Part shown: positions 27,501 to 39,400 of the stretch, one piece after another | How positions within the stretch are numbered: position 1 is the stretch's first letter | Layout: the number at the start of each line of letters is the position of its first letter | DNA from: Camarhynchus parvulus | Lineage: Eukaryota; Chordata; Aves; Passeriformes; Thraupidae | NCBI RefSeq assembly: GCF_901933205.1 | Contig: NC_044597.1 | Coordinates: forward strand, 1,538,126 to 1,602,125 | Length of the DNA stretch: 64,000 nt | Direction: 5' to 3' | Notes under the pieces: model-generated | The model's database searches: none | The model's input: only the letters and a program-made list of their open reading frames with translations | What the model was told of the DNA's origin: nothing | Made by a program: the position numbers and the translations under genes

Positions 27501-30500
27501 GGGCTGAGCCCCGGGCAGGGCAGGGGTGCCCAGCTGTGTAGAGGGCACAGCTGGAACAGGGGATGAGCATGCCCAGGGCGAGGCTGGAGGGGAAAACCGA
27601 GGCACTGCAGGGGTGGGAGCAGCTCTGTTCACGTGGCCATGAAGCCAAGGACTGAATTTCCCCTTCTGCTGCCCACGGTGTCCCACTGGCACAACTCCCA
27701 GGGCCCCTGGGCAGCAGTGGCACAGGCAGGGACACTGCCCAGCTCCCTGGGCAGCACCCAAGGCTGGCACACTGGCACTCGCTCTGTGACCATATTTGCT
27801 CCTGGGGGAAGGCTGGAGCAGCAGCAGGAGGAGGAACCTCCCTGCAGCACCCTGCCCACCCCAGGGCACAGCCAGGGGCCCTCGAGGGGGGGAACAGAGA
27901 GGCAGGGGGTGAGAGAAGAGCCAGGGCTGAGGTGCCAACAGGGCTTGGTGCTGTGAATCCCAGTGCCAAGGAAGCAGCAAACGTGGCTTGAGCCACAGGA
28001 GAACATCCCCTTGTGGATCAGGGACCTTCCAGGGTGGTATTTCCCAGCCCATGGGGCACCAGCCTCCCCTTGTCCCTGCAGTTTAGCAGATCCTGGCCCC
28101 TGTGCATGGCAGGAGTGAAGCAGAGCCAACCCCACAAGTCCAGTGAGAGCTGGACCTGTGAGCTGGGCAGTGCCCAGAGCACCCAGGGCTGGAGCAGAGG
28201 TGCCAACAGCTCCATGGATGGATGGAGCCCCAGCCCTGGTTCTGCTGCACAGGGCTCTGCCAAGGCAGGGACACCAACCTGGCACATGCTGCTGCCCAGG
28301 CACGGCGTCCCTGGGGCTCTCTGGAGCTGGGCTGCTCGCTGGCACATCCTGGCTGGGGCCATCCTGCTGCCCCTGGCTCTCTGCACAGAGGAAAGGCACA
28401 GCTGGGTCATTTGGTGGCCTCAGTGGCACCAAATGTGTCCTGGCTGGGCTGGCCATGGAAATGCCAGGGAGGTGCCAGCAGCTGGCAGGGGAGGAGCCAG
28501 GTTTGTTTGCTGAGAGCCCAGGAACCCGCCTGGGCTCACCTGTGCACAACACCCTGCTCACCCAGGGGGGCCTGGGGTGTCCCTGTCCCCAAACCCCTGG
28601 GGCAGCAGGCAGAGGGTGGGTGACAGTGACAGTGCTGTCCCCTGGCAGGGCCCACAGCCCAGGGCACAGCCACAGTAACAGAGCCCAGGGCAAGAGGCAT
28701 TGGCTGGAGGAGCCTTGTGTGGCCAGCAGCACCCCAGGGATCTGGCCCAGCAGCACCCCAGGGATCTGGGCCAGCAGCACCCTGAGAGGTCCGGACAGGC
28801 CCCAGCCCTCCCCAGCACCCCGTGGAGCCCAAGGGGTTAATCCCAGCCAGGTTTCCAGCAGCCCCCAGGACTTTGCTCCCTGCTCCTGGGCAGGTGTGTG
28901 GCAACGCTGCCCTGCTGCTCCTTCCCTCACCCTCTGCTGTCCCCGCTGTCCCCAGCCTGCCCTCGCCATCACAGGGGACACTGAGGGGGACAAGGCAGCT
29001 GCACCCCACACAGGGGTGGTGCCACTGCTCCCAAATCCTCCTCAAATTCCCAAAATCCTCCTCCCCATCCCCAAATCCTGCTCAGGGTGAGCTGTGACCC
29101 ACAGAGTGTGGCTGCTGTCACCTCCCAGAGCACCAGGCCAGACCTGGCTGCAGCCACCACGTTCACAAGGCTCTGCTGAAAGCCCCCATCCCCGGAGACC
29201 TGGTGGCACCTGCATCCATCCACGCTTTGGGTTCCAAGTGCTGCTTTATAACTTTATATATAAATCAACAAACCCAAAGCTGCCCAGACCCCCAGCTCTG
29301 TGAGCTCTGTCACACACAGGGACACCAGAGTCACACACGGGGACATCAGAGTCACAACGGGGACATCAGGGTCACACACAGAAGCTGCTGGAGGCACCTG
29401 CCAGGCTCCACACTCTGAAATTCCCTTTCTGCTCCACCAAAGCCGTGACTGCAGGGTCTGAAGGTGATTTGGGAACCTTTAACACAAATGACTCCACACC
29501 TTGAGGAGCTCAGTGCTTTGCACCTCAGTTCCAGCCACCTCGGGCTCGTTATTCCACCAGGTTTAGATTTAAATGACAATGTCACCTGTAAGGGACACTC
29601 CCAAGTGACAATGTCACCTGTAAGGGACACTCCCAAGTGCATAATGACCAGTTTAGACACAGCTTTTAAATTTCAGAGAAAAACCAAATCTGCCTTTTAA
29701 AGGGATTCAGCAGCAAAATGGAGAACAGAGCACCTGGGACACAGAGGGACACCGGTGTCACACACAGGGACAGCTCTGTCACACAAGGGGACACCTCTGT
29801 CACATAGAGGGACACCTGTGTCGCACACAGGGACTTCAGTGTCACACACAGGGACAGCTCTGTCACACACAGGGACAGCAGTGTCACACAAGGGCACACC
29901 TCTGTCACACACACAGGGACACCTGAGTCACACACAGGGGACAGCAATGTCATGCACAGGCATACCAGTGTCACACACAGGGACTCCAGTGTCATACACA
30001 AGGGGACACCTGTGTCACACAGGGGGACACGGCAGCACCAGGGACACCGGGCACGGCCCCACTCACCCCCTGTGCTCCTGAAGAAGGCCTCGGGGGGCCG
30101 GGGCATGTCGTGGATCACCTCGTAGAGCGGCTCGAAGTAGCGGAACATCTCCTGCGTGCTCTCGTCCATGGGCACGGTGTCAATGACCTGCGGAGGCCGC
30201 GGCTGGGCACGGGCACCGGGCAGCACCGGGCACCGGCAGCGCCCGGCCCGGCCCCGCCGCCCTCCCCGGTACCTTCTGCGCCACCTTCTTCATCTCCGCC
30301 ACGTACGCGGCCATGGCCTCCTGCTTGGACATCGCGCCCAGGCTGTGCCACGCGTCCCTGCGGGGCCCGGGCTGTCAGCGGGGCCGGGGCCGGGACCGGA
30401 GCGGGACCGAGAGGGGACCGGGACTGGGACAGGGACCGGGAGGGGGGGACCAGGACAGGGACCGAGCGGGACTGGGACAGGGACCGGGAGGGGGGGACCA

Positions 30501-31288
30501 GGACAGGGACCGGAGCGGGACCGAGAGGGGACCGGGACTGGGACAGGGACCGGGAGGGGGGGACCAGGACAGGGACCGGAGCGGGACCAGGAGGGGACCG
30601 GGACTGGGACAGGGAGCAGGACTGCACCAGAACCGGAGTGGGACTGGAGCGGGACTGGAACCCGAGCGGGACTGGGACCGGGAGTGGGGGACCGGGACAG
30701 GGACCGGGAGCGGGACTGGACCCAGACCAGACCCAGAGCGGGAGTGGGACCAGAGAGGAACCGGAGCGGACTGGACCCGGACCGGAACCGGACCCGGAGC
30801 GGGACCGGGACTGGACCAGAACCGGAGCGGGACCGGGACCCGGACTGGAACCGGAACCGGAGCGGGACTGGGACCTGGACTGGAACTGGAACCGGAGCGG
30901 GAGCAGGACCGGTACTGGGACCGGGAGGGGGACCGGACCCGGATCGGAACCGGAGCGGGAGCGGGAGCGGAGCGGGACCGGGACCGGACCGGACCGGGAG
31001 CGTGACCAGGACCGGGACCCCCCACTTACCACTTGTAGCGGCCGATGGGGTCCCAGAAGCCGGGCCGCGGGCCCTGGCAGCGCCCCGCCGTTGCCTGTTT
31101 GTAGTAGCTGTAGAAGCGCAGCATCTCCTCGTACGAGGGCCGGTACGCACCTGCGGGGCACGGTCAGCGGGGCCGCCCACGCCGCGGCCGCCCGGCCCCG
31201 CTCCCGGCCGCTACTCACCGCTCCGCGGCAGCCCCTGGATCACCTGCACGGCGGCGCGGAACTGCGCCCCGCAGCCCGGCTCCTCCAT
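24545..31288 (-). CDS. ACBD4: ACBD4, acyl-CoA-binding tail-anchored protein
   Basis: Nine exons on the minus strand: 31219-31288, 31030-31150, 30273-30357, 30067-30187, 27282-27388, 26650-26761, 25580-25722, 24907-24942 (36 nt), 24545-24655. Phases agree throughout; 906 bp, 301 aa, close to human ACBD4 (about 268-305 by isoform). The N-terminus is an acyl-CoA-binding domain ([60 protein letters not shown]). An FFAT-like VAP-binding motif TFSDTLE (156-162) follows acidic residues; ACBD4 and ACBD5 use such motifs to tie peroxisomes to the ER. Residues about 206-253 form a coiled coil ([17 protein letters not shown]). A hydrophobic segment at about 279-293 followed by a basic tail (WQGRKR) is the tail anchor. 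The protein binds long-chain acyl-CoA. The first four exons and the last one are certain; exon 6 (26650-26761) rests on phase and splice sites because its sequence is poorly conserved. Confidence 0.93.
25060..25410. repeat. GGGAATGAGGGGG repeat in an ACBD4 intron
   Basis: About 25 units of GGGAATGAGGGG with insertions of CAGT and AAACAGGAATGA, between ACBD4 exons 24907-24942 and 25580-25722. Confidence 0.85.
27370..27515 (-). repeat. ACBD4: Three 48-bp tandem copies carrying the ACBD4 exon 5 splice acceptor
   Basis: A 48-bp unit is repeated three times. Each copy contains the same pyrimidine tract, AG and exon start, so acceptors exist at 27388, 27436 and 27484 (first exon base, minus strand). 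Because 48 is a multiple of three and no stop lies between them, use of the upstream copies would add 16 or 32 residues. Confidence 0.85.
29310..30035. repeat. GTCACACACAGGGACA minisatellite in an ACBD4 intron
   Basis: About 25 units of 20-25 bp with core TGTCACACACAGGGACA, densest at 29745-30035. The remaining part of this 2.7-kb intron (27516-29300) shows no gene or clear repeat beyond a 28-bp doublet at about 28728-28780. Confidence 0.85.
30365..31018. repeat. GGGACCGGGACTGGGACAG minisatellite filling ACBD4 intron 2
   Basis: Near-continuous GGGAC/GGAAC/CCGGA units with a three-copy ~73-bp higher-order unit at 30410-30610. It fills the intron between exons 31030-31150 and 30273-30357 almost entirely. 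Long open frames across it are artefacts. Confidence 0.9.
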
Positions 31289-31520
31289 GGCGGGACCGGC
31301 CCCGGCTCCGCTCCCGGGCCCGGTCCCTCTCCGTGCGGGGACAGCGCGGGGCCAATCAGCGCCTGTCTTACATCGGCTTCCCAGCACCGCGCCCAATCAG
31401 CGCCCGCTTTACATCGACCCCCTCCGCGCCACGCCCAATCAGCGCGCGGCTCCCGGAACGGGCCCCGCCCTCCCCTGCGCCCTCGGCACCCCCTGCCGGC
31501 CGGAGCGGGCAGCGCGCGGA
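31030..31520. promoter_or_regulatory. ACBD4: CpG island at the ACBD4 5' end
   Basis: CpG-dense sequence over ACBD4 exons 1-2 and about 230 bp upstream. CCAAT boxes in the orientation of the + strand occur near 31350, 31392 and 31434, each inside a repeated unit reading CCAATCAGCG. That repeated CCAATCAGCGC spacing of about 42 bp is compatible with NF-Y sites. Confidence 0.6.
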
Positions 31521-31574
31521 GAGCGGGGACGGGAGGCGCCGCCTGGCGGGGACGGGAGGGACTGCAGGGCTCGG

Positions 31575-31880
31575 GACCGAGGGACAGAGGGACAGAGGGA
31601 CAGGGATGGGGACAGGGATGGGGACAGGGGGACAGGGGGACAGGGGGACTGGGGCAGGGACAGGGGGACAAAGGGACAGGGATGGGGACAGAGGGACAGG
31701 GGCAGGGACAGGGGGACAGAGGGACAGGAACTGGGATAGGGACAGAGGGACAGGGACGGGGGATGGGGACAGGGACAGGAGGACAGGGACAGAGAGAGGG
31801 ACAGAGGGATAGGGATAGGGACAGGGACAGAGGGACTGGGACAGGGACTGGGACAGGGGCTTAGCAGGACAAGGACAGTG
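31575..31880. repeat. GGGACAGAGGGACAGG repeat upstream of ACBD4
   Basis: About 45 short units of GGGACA(G/GA)G, GGGGACAGGG. 31880-32260 continues as loosely similar GGGACAGTG-rich sequence with no gene. Confidence 0.85.
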
Positions 31881-32264
31881 GGAGAGTGCACAGGGATAGT
31901 GAGCCAGAGAATGAGAATGCACAGGGACAGTGGGACAGGACAGGGACAGTGCCCAGGACAGTGAAACAGGACACAGGGACAGAGAAACTGTGCACAGCAT
32001 TGGTGCAGCCAGACAGGGCATGGGGACACTGCCCAGGGACAGGGGACAGTGAGACAGTGTCTAGGGACAGTGCCCAGCACCCCGGAGCACCCAGGCTGTG
32101 CCCAGGTGTGACCAGCCCTGGCACAGGGACCGTGTGCAGGAGGACAGTGCCATGGGGCAGTGACAGAGCTGTGACACTGCAGCAGGCACGGGGACAGTGC
32201 TGGGGGTGCCACCTGGGCTGTGCTGGAAGTGCTGCTGGGATGCTCTGGGACACTGGGTGCCCAA

Positions 32265-32412
32265 AGCCCCTGCATCCCTGGCAGTGCCCAAGGCCAGGCT
32301 GGACACTGGGGCTTGGAGCAGCCTGGGACAGTGGGAGGTGTCCCTGCCATGGCAGGGGTGGCACTGGGTGGCTTTAAGGTCCCTTCCCACCCAAACCATC
32401 CTGGAATTCTGT
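32265..32412 (+). mobile_element. CR1 LINE 3' end
   Basis: CTGGACACTGGGGCTTGGAG, GGTGTCCCTGCCATGGCAGG, CTTTAAGGTCCCTTCCCACC and CATCCTGGAATTCTGTGAT are the CR1 3' terminus. Confidence 0.9.
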
Positions 32413-32827
32413 GATAATCATCCAGGACACTGGGGACACACATGGGGACACCGGGACCATGCACTGTGACACCAGGACAGTGCAGTGGAGACAGGGACAA
32501 TGGAGCCAAAGGTGCCAGGGGAAGGGTCCAGGGACTGGGACACTGCACTGGGATCTGGGACATGGCACTGGGACAGTGCCACCAGGCCACCGGGCAGGAG
32601 AGGGGACAGCTGGGTCAGGCAGAGCAATTGTTAATTATTACCCAATCTGATCCACTGTTCTTTTATTCACTGGATACTTTTAACTGCTGTTAATTATTAT
32701 CCAACTTCATTAATTATGGTAATGAGGAAGGGGCAGAATTTGGGGTCCATGAAGGGTGAAGCCCCCCCTGCTCCAAGGGCTGTGGGGACATGGGGACACG
32801 TGTGACCTGGCAGAACAGGGTGCCCTG

Positions 32828-32960
32828 GGGGGGTGGGAGGTTCTGGGGTGCATTGGGAGGTTCTGGGGGGCCGTGGGAGGTTCTGGGGTGCATTGAGAGG
32901 TTCTGGGGTGCCATGGGAAGTTCTGGGGTGCATTGAGAGGTTCTGGGGTGCTGTGGGGAC
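32828..32960. repeat. GGGAGGTTCTGGGGTGCATT repeat
   Basis: Six 20-21-bp units of GAGGTTCTGGGGTGC. The rest of 32412-33345 shows only AT-rich intergenic sequence. Confidence 0.85.
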
Positions 32961-33345
32961 CACCTGGATCCAGCCTGGCCCAGGATGCTGGGATTGGGAT
33001 GCAGAGCAGCTTTCAAATCCAGGTGGGTCAATACCCCCCAAACCCTTCTAAATCCCACCCACATCGCCTGGGGAAACATTTCTTTTGCCAATTAAAGACA
33101 AATAAATAAAACAAAAGAAATCATAACAATAAAAAACGAAATAAAAGCAGTAAAATCTTTTAACTCCCCGGCCATTTCCAAGCTCTGACTCAGGATTCCT
33201 GCGCTGATTCATGGCACTCGTGCTGTGCTATAATCGGCCGGGAATGCGATCCCGATTCCCACGGGATCCCTTCCAAGCCGGCAGAAAACAGCAGCGCCAG
33301 GGAGGGGAGGAACCGCGCCGGGATTTGGGATTTGTTGTGCCGCGG

Positions 33346-33975
33346 TGTTGGGGAAGATGAGACAGGAAAGCTTTATAAATATGATTGTCTGGCAAAAGAT
33401 TTTGAGAATATAGAAACTGTAAGTGAGATTGAAATGAAAGCAAGCTTTGAGATCCCTCAGTTACTGAACAACTGGAAAACAATGGCATGGCCAGCTGAAG
33501 GTGATCCCCTTTTGATGGAACAACACCCTCTGCTTGCAGACAGGCCCAAGGGTCAGAGCAGACCCTACAGCTTGGCAGAAGGGGCCCAAAGAGGAGTTTT
33601 AGGGTTTAAAATGTAACCCAGTGTGGGAATGTAATGACTCTTATAGGCTGTATGGAAATGCTATAGGATTTGTATCTTGTACTAGATTGGTTAGTGAGAA
33701 TTAGAATATTCAGCACAGAAGAAGATTTATTGTATTGGAACGGAAATTTAGCGCTTACTTTCTATGCTCTTAGCTCTTACCTCTTGTCTTTTACTCTCTC
33801 ACCCTCTCATCCTCTCTCCCTCTCTCTTCTCTCAGGCCTGCTCTGAGCTGTGGCTGGCAGCTCCCAGCAGGGCCCTGCACCCAGGCCCTTTGCAATGAAC
33901 CCCAAGTTCCTGACCTGGCTGCAGAGATCTCTCATCTCCATCCGTCCAGACCGTGCTACCCCTGATGCTCCTACA
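33346..33975 (+). mobile_element. Solo LTR, family A, with target-site duplication
   Basis: Runs from TGTTGGGGAAGATGAGAC to GCTACCCCTGATGCTCCTACA-like end, with flanking CCGCGG (33340-33345) and CCGCAG (33976-33981): a 6-bp duplication with one mismatch. No internal viral genes. It lies between the divergent ACBD4 and PLCD3 genes. Confidence 0.85.
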
Positions 33976-34124
33976 CCGCAGGGTTTTGCAGCCAGAGGTG
34001 TTTATCCTGCTCATCCCACCCGGACCAGGCATCCGCTGGTGAACTCCTGCAAGGAACAGAGCTTGGAGCAGAGCCCACTTATGTGGGTTGAAATTGCATT
34101 TTTTGGGGTGGCTCCGGTGTCCTC

Positions 34125-35435
34125 TTGTGTCTTGGTTTGGAAAGACAGGAGTCTGCTAAGTGTGAGAAACGCTAATCACTTGTTTTTAATATTTTAAAAG
34201 TTTAATAGTAATAAAATGGTTATAAAAATAGTAATACAATTAGAGTAATAATAATTTGGACAATTTGAATTAGGACAATATGAGACAATAGAGATAAAGA
34301 GGCACAGTCCAGGTACCTTTTTCTGGGCAGCACGAGCCCAAAAAAGGACCCACATTAACAGAGGATTAACCCTTAAAAGCAACAGCCTGTTGCATATTCA
34401 TACACCTCATACATGATGCATAAATTCCATTCAAACACAGGATTCTGTCTGGGCATCCTCAACTTCTTCCTCCCTTTGAGGCAGGAAGAAGTTCGTTTCT
34501 TCTGATAATGGAGCAATAAATTCTCTTTCTCTGAAGATTTAGGTGTCCTGTGGCTGCTATCTTACTGCAAGTCCTTTCTTTAAAAAAGTATCTTACATAG
34601 CACAGTTTCTATTTTAACATTTTTTAAAACCTAAAACTATATTGAACACACTACTTAAGAGAATGAATACAGTGTCACTTTCTAACACAACACATATAAT
34701 ATTCATTTGAATATTTGCGAAAAGCCAATCATAAAACACATGCATTTTTCACACTAAGGAAGGCAGGAGCCTTTTCTGAAATGGAGAATATAAACCCTCC
34801 CCACCCCTCTCAATTGCTATAAATTTTAAATTAAGGGGCTCTCAGGCAAAAATATGGGAGCAGGAAATAACAGTTCTTTAATAGAGAAAGGAAAAAAAAA
34901 GAATAAAATAAACAATGCAGTGCACTGGAACAACACTGACAGAGTCAGAACCCAACCTGACACCCTGTGGGTCAGGGTGTTGGCAGCAGTCCCATTGGAA
35001 TTGTGGCTGCAGCCCTCCTGCAGTGTCAGGGGTGGTTCTGTTGGAGCAGGGATCCTGCAGAGAAGGATGTATTCTTGCTCTGAAGATCCAGTGGAAGGAG
35101 AGGCAGCTGCTGTTCCTCTGGGGAATCCAGTAGAGAAAGCCGTGCTGGTGTCTCAAAACCTCTGGATTATATCGGGGTAGCAATGCTTGGCTCCTCCCTC
35201 TGGGCTCACATCTCCCAATGGGATGTTATAGTTCTTATCAGTCATGCACTGACATTCCATAGCTGTTATCAGCTGATGTCCCCTCAAGGGAGGTGTGAAT
35301 GTGGTCACCAAAGAGAGAGATAAGGCAAACTGCCCACTTGACAAAAGATAATCTGTCATACAGATGGTAATGGAAAACATCTTGCATTGCAATCTTCAAC
35401 ACCCTGTCCCCAAAATCTTCGGGAAGAGCTTTATC
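34125..35435 (-). mobile_element. AT-rich ERV-like block (probable LTR plus internal fragment)
   Basis: Base composition changes sharply from GC-rich flanks. The block has no long open frame. Parts such as GGAAAGACAGGAGTCTGCTA and CAAAGAGAGAGATAAGGCAA resemble passerine LTR sequence as I remember it; family and orientation are not secure. 35435-36030 holds imperfect CCCAGATGTTG repeats. Confidence 0.45.
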
Positions 35436-35439
35436 CCCC

Positions 35440-35800
35440 CCAAACACAGCCCAGATATGTCCCCAGCTGTCCAGATGTGGCAGGAGCTGCCCAGGTCTGG
35501 AACTACAGCACTACAATTCTGTCCCAGGCTGCCCAGGTGCTGCCCAGATGTCTCCCTGCATGTCCAGATATTGCTCTGGGATAAGCAGAGATTGTCCCAG
35601 GAGCCCCCAGTGGTTGCTCTGGGTGCCCAGATGTTGCTCAGGACACACAGACATCATGCAGGATGCCCAGATGTTCCCTCAGTATCCTCCAACACCCCCA
35701 GGGAACCCAGATGATGCCCTAAGTGCCCAGATGTCACTCCAGGATGCTCAGGCGTCACTCCAGATGTTGCCCAGATGTTGCTCCAGCCTGCCCTGCTCTC
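35440..35800. repeat. CCCAGATGTTGCTC-type degenerate repeat
   Basis: CCCAGATGT or CCAGATGTTGC recurs more than ten times with 20-40-bp spacing. No gene is supported here. Confidence 0.6.
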
Positions 35801-36029
35801 ACCCCTGGATGCCCACCCAGGGGCTGGCAGCGCCCCTGAGGCCCTGGCACTGGGGACAGAGCCCTGGGGGTCCCCGGGTGTCCCACTGCTGGGGACAGTC
35901 GCCCAGAGCTCCCTGGGTGTCCCTGTGCTGGGGACAGTCCCATGGAGATCCCCAGGTGTCCCCTCACTGGGGACAGTCACCTGGAGGTCCCATGGTGTCC
36001 TCCCCTTGCTGGGGACAGATCCCCGGGTG

Positions 36030-36480
36030 TCCCTCTGCTCTTTAGCCCCGGTCAGTCCCGGTCACCCCGGTCAGCCCCGATCAGTCCCGGTCACCCCGGT
36101 CAGTCCCGGTCACCCCGGCACAAACGGTTAACAGAGCCCGGCTGCCCCGTGGCTCCTCCCGGTCCCTCCCCGCGGGCCGGCCCCGGTCACGGCCCCGCCG
36201 CCCAGCCCCAGCCCCGACCTCCGCCACCGCCCAGCCCGGTTACACCGGCCGGGGACACCGGGAGCGACACAACGGCCGGGACACCGGGGGCACCGGAGTC
36301 CCGAAACACTCCCGAAACACCGGGAGCAGCGGCGGTCCCGGGGCTCCCGGGGGTCCCTGGCCATGATCTGCGGCAGGAGGGCGCGTCCGGCCCCCGAGCA
36401 GCTCCGAGCCCCGTCCGAAGGCGCCGGCGGCTCCCGCCGGCCCGGGAGAGCCCTGAAGAAAATGGGTGAGTGCGGGGGAA
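36030..36480. promoter_or_regulatory. PLCD3: CpG island at the PLCD3 promoter and first exon
   Basis: CpG-rich sequence surrounds the PLCD3 ATG. Just upstream (about 36045-36120) a short CGGTCACCC/CGGTCAGTCC unit is repeated six or more times; the start site was not located. No TATA box seen. Confidence 0.55.
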
Positions 36481-39400
36481 CCGGGCAGGAACCGCGGCAG
36501 GGCTGGGCCAGGGGGCTCCGGGAGGGTCCCGAAGCGGGGGGACCCTGTGATGGGAACAGGTCCCCAGGGACAGAAGGGTCCCCCTGGAGGTGAGGGGTCC
36601 CCAAGGCCACCCCAAAATATCTGTGCCTGGTCCCGGCCTTTGGGGGACAGTGGGGTCGGGGTTTGGCCACATCTCAGGTGACAGGAGCCCCCTGTCTCAG
36701 GGCATTTGTTGTCCCCAACACCGTGCCTCAGTTTCCCCCTCCCCAGGGGCGCTGCCCTGGCGCAGGGGGCACAGGGGGCTCAGCAGGGCAGGGGCAGGTC
36801 CGGCTCTGTGCCCCAGCCCTGGACACGGGGCTGTGTGGCTGGAGCTGCTGCAGCTCCGTGTGGCTGTGTGTCCCTGTGGCTGTGTGTCCTTGTATCCATC
36901 TGTCCCTGCACCTGTATCCACACATCCACCTGTCCATCTGTTCCTGCACCTCTATACCCACACACCCACGTGTCCGTCTGTCCTTGTTCCTCTATACCCA
37001 CACACCCACGTGTCCGTCTGTCCCTGTCTCTCAGCACCTGTGTGTCCATGCCTCCCCTGGGCTGTGTCTGGGAGCACCCACCCCTATGTCCATGCAGGTC
37101 TGTGTGTCTGTCTGTCCATCCCAATGCTCGTGCACCCACGTGCCCACACGTCCGTGTGTCCTGCAGCAGTGCATCCATCCCTGCATCCTTCAGTGCATCC
37201 CTGTGTCCGCTGTGACTCTGTGACTGAGCAGCTTTGTCCATGCACCCACGTGTGCCTGTGTCCCTGCATCCATGCACCTGTGCATGCACCCACCCTCCTG
37301 AATGTCCGTGTGTCTGTCTGTCCTTCCATCACCAGATCCACGGATCCACACATCCCTGCATCTCTGTATCCATCATCCATGTGTCCTGGTGTCTGTGCAC
37401 CCATAAACCTGTGCCCATGGACCTGACATTCCATGTGCCCATGGACCTGTGTCCATGTGTCCATCCCTGTGCCCATGTGTCCATCCCTGTATCCACATGT
37501 CCATCCTTGTATCCACATGTCCATCCCTGTATCCATGTGTCCCTAGATCCCTGTGCCCACGGATCTGACATTCCATGTGTCCCTAGATCCCTGCAGCCCC
37601 ATGTTTGTGTCCCCATGTCCCCACAGCTGCCCTCTGTCCTGCACCTTGGGCAGGATGTGACCGTGCAGGGGGTGCTGGCAGCTGTGGCTGCATCCCCGAG
37701 GCCACGGTGGCTCAGGATGTCCCCAGAGCCCCCAAACCACCCTTTTCCCGCCCAGGAGTGCAATCTCCATCCAGAGCAGGATGTGGCCACTGGAGATCTT
37801 GGCTGCCGAGACAATAAAGGGAGGAAATCACCATTCTGTGAACAGATGGAAAAATCCTGGCTGAGGCGTGGGCCTGCCAGTCCCCCGAGGCCACCCTGTC
37901 ATTGTTCCCAGCCTGAGCTCTGCTGCTGGCACCGTCCTGGCACTCTGCATGCAGGATCTGGGCCGCTTTGCTGGGATTTGGCAGCTGGGCTGTGTCACTG
38001 CTGTGCCCTGTCCCCCCTGAACTCACTGGGCTCCAAAGGGGCCCAGGCCAGTGACATGTTCTGTCTGTCCTCTCCTGCCTGTCCCTTCCCATTCCCATTC
38101 CCATTCCCATTCCCATTCCCATTCCCATTCCCATTCCCATTCCCATCCCAACCTGTTTGTTTCACCCCATCCCATCTGCTCTGTCCCATGCCATCTGCCT
38201 CATCTTGTCCCTGCCCACCCTGTCCCATCCTGTCCAGTCTGCCCCACTCTCTCCTGTCCAGTCCTATTTGTCCCATCTTGTCCCATCTGCATTGTCACAT
38301 TGTGTCATTCATGTCCCACCCCATCAGCCTCTCCTGTCCATCTCACCCTGTCCTGTCCCATCCCATCCCATCCCATCCCATCCCATCCCATCCCATCCCA
38401 TCCCATCCCATCCCATGGATCCCATCCCACCCCATCCCACCCCACCCCATCCCATCCCATCCCATCCCATCCCATCCCATCCCATCCCATCCCATCCCAT
38501 CCCATCCCATCCCATCCCATCCCATCCCATCCCATCGATCCCATCCCATGGATCCCATGGATCCCATCCCATCCCATGGATCCCATCCCACCCCACCCAC
38601 CCATCCCATCCCATCCATCCCACCATCCCATCCCACCCCCCATCCCATCCCATCCCATCCCATCCCATCCCATCCCATCCCATCCCATCCCATCCCATCC
38701 CTCCTGTCCCATTTGTCCCACACCATCCCACAGGATACAGATGTGCACCCAGATGTGCACCAATCCCCCCCCAGCCCCTGCCCCCAGTGCCCCCAGTACC
38801 CCCGATCCCCCCAGTGCCCCCCGTGCCCCCATTGCCTCCAGTGCCCCCCATGTCCCCAGAGCCCCCAGATCCCCCCGTGCCCCCATGCCCCCCTTGCCCC
38901 AGTAGCCCAGGGCTGTCCCCGCAGGGCTGACGGAGGATGAGGATGTGCAGCGGATGCTCCAGGGCTCCCTGCTGTGGAAGGTGAAGGCCCGGGGGGGCTC
39001 CAGGGCGCGGCTGTTCCGCCTGCAGGAGGACGGGGTCACCGTGTGCTTCGAGGGACGGTTCCGGCACGCCCGCGCCCCCCGGAGCTGTGAGTGCTGCCCC
39101 TGTCCCTGTCCCACCCCGGAGCTGTGAGTGCTGCCCCTGTCCCTGTCCCACCCCGGAGCTGTGAGTGCTGCCCCTGTCCCCCGGGGCTCGGGGACACCAG
39201 ACACAGCCGGGGCTGCCACCAGCTGCAGGGAACAGGAGCTGGGCACTGCCCCAGACCCACCCCTACACCCACCAAGGACCTGACCCTTACCCAGACCTCA
39301 CCTGGGACCCCGATCCCAATCCAGGACCTCGTCCACAGCCTTGGGTCTGGACTCCCACACGGAATCCAGACACCATGTGAGATCCAGATGCCAACCCAGG

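Noticed and set aside
30110..31864. Open frame of 584 aa on the + strand and a 367-aa frame opposite it
   Set aside because: Runs antisense through ACBD4 exons and the GGGACC minisatellite; stop-free only because of the repeat.
37234..38940. Open frame of 568 aa in PLCD3 intron 1
   Set aside because: Made of TGTCCATCC, CCCATT and CCCAT repeats; intronic.
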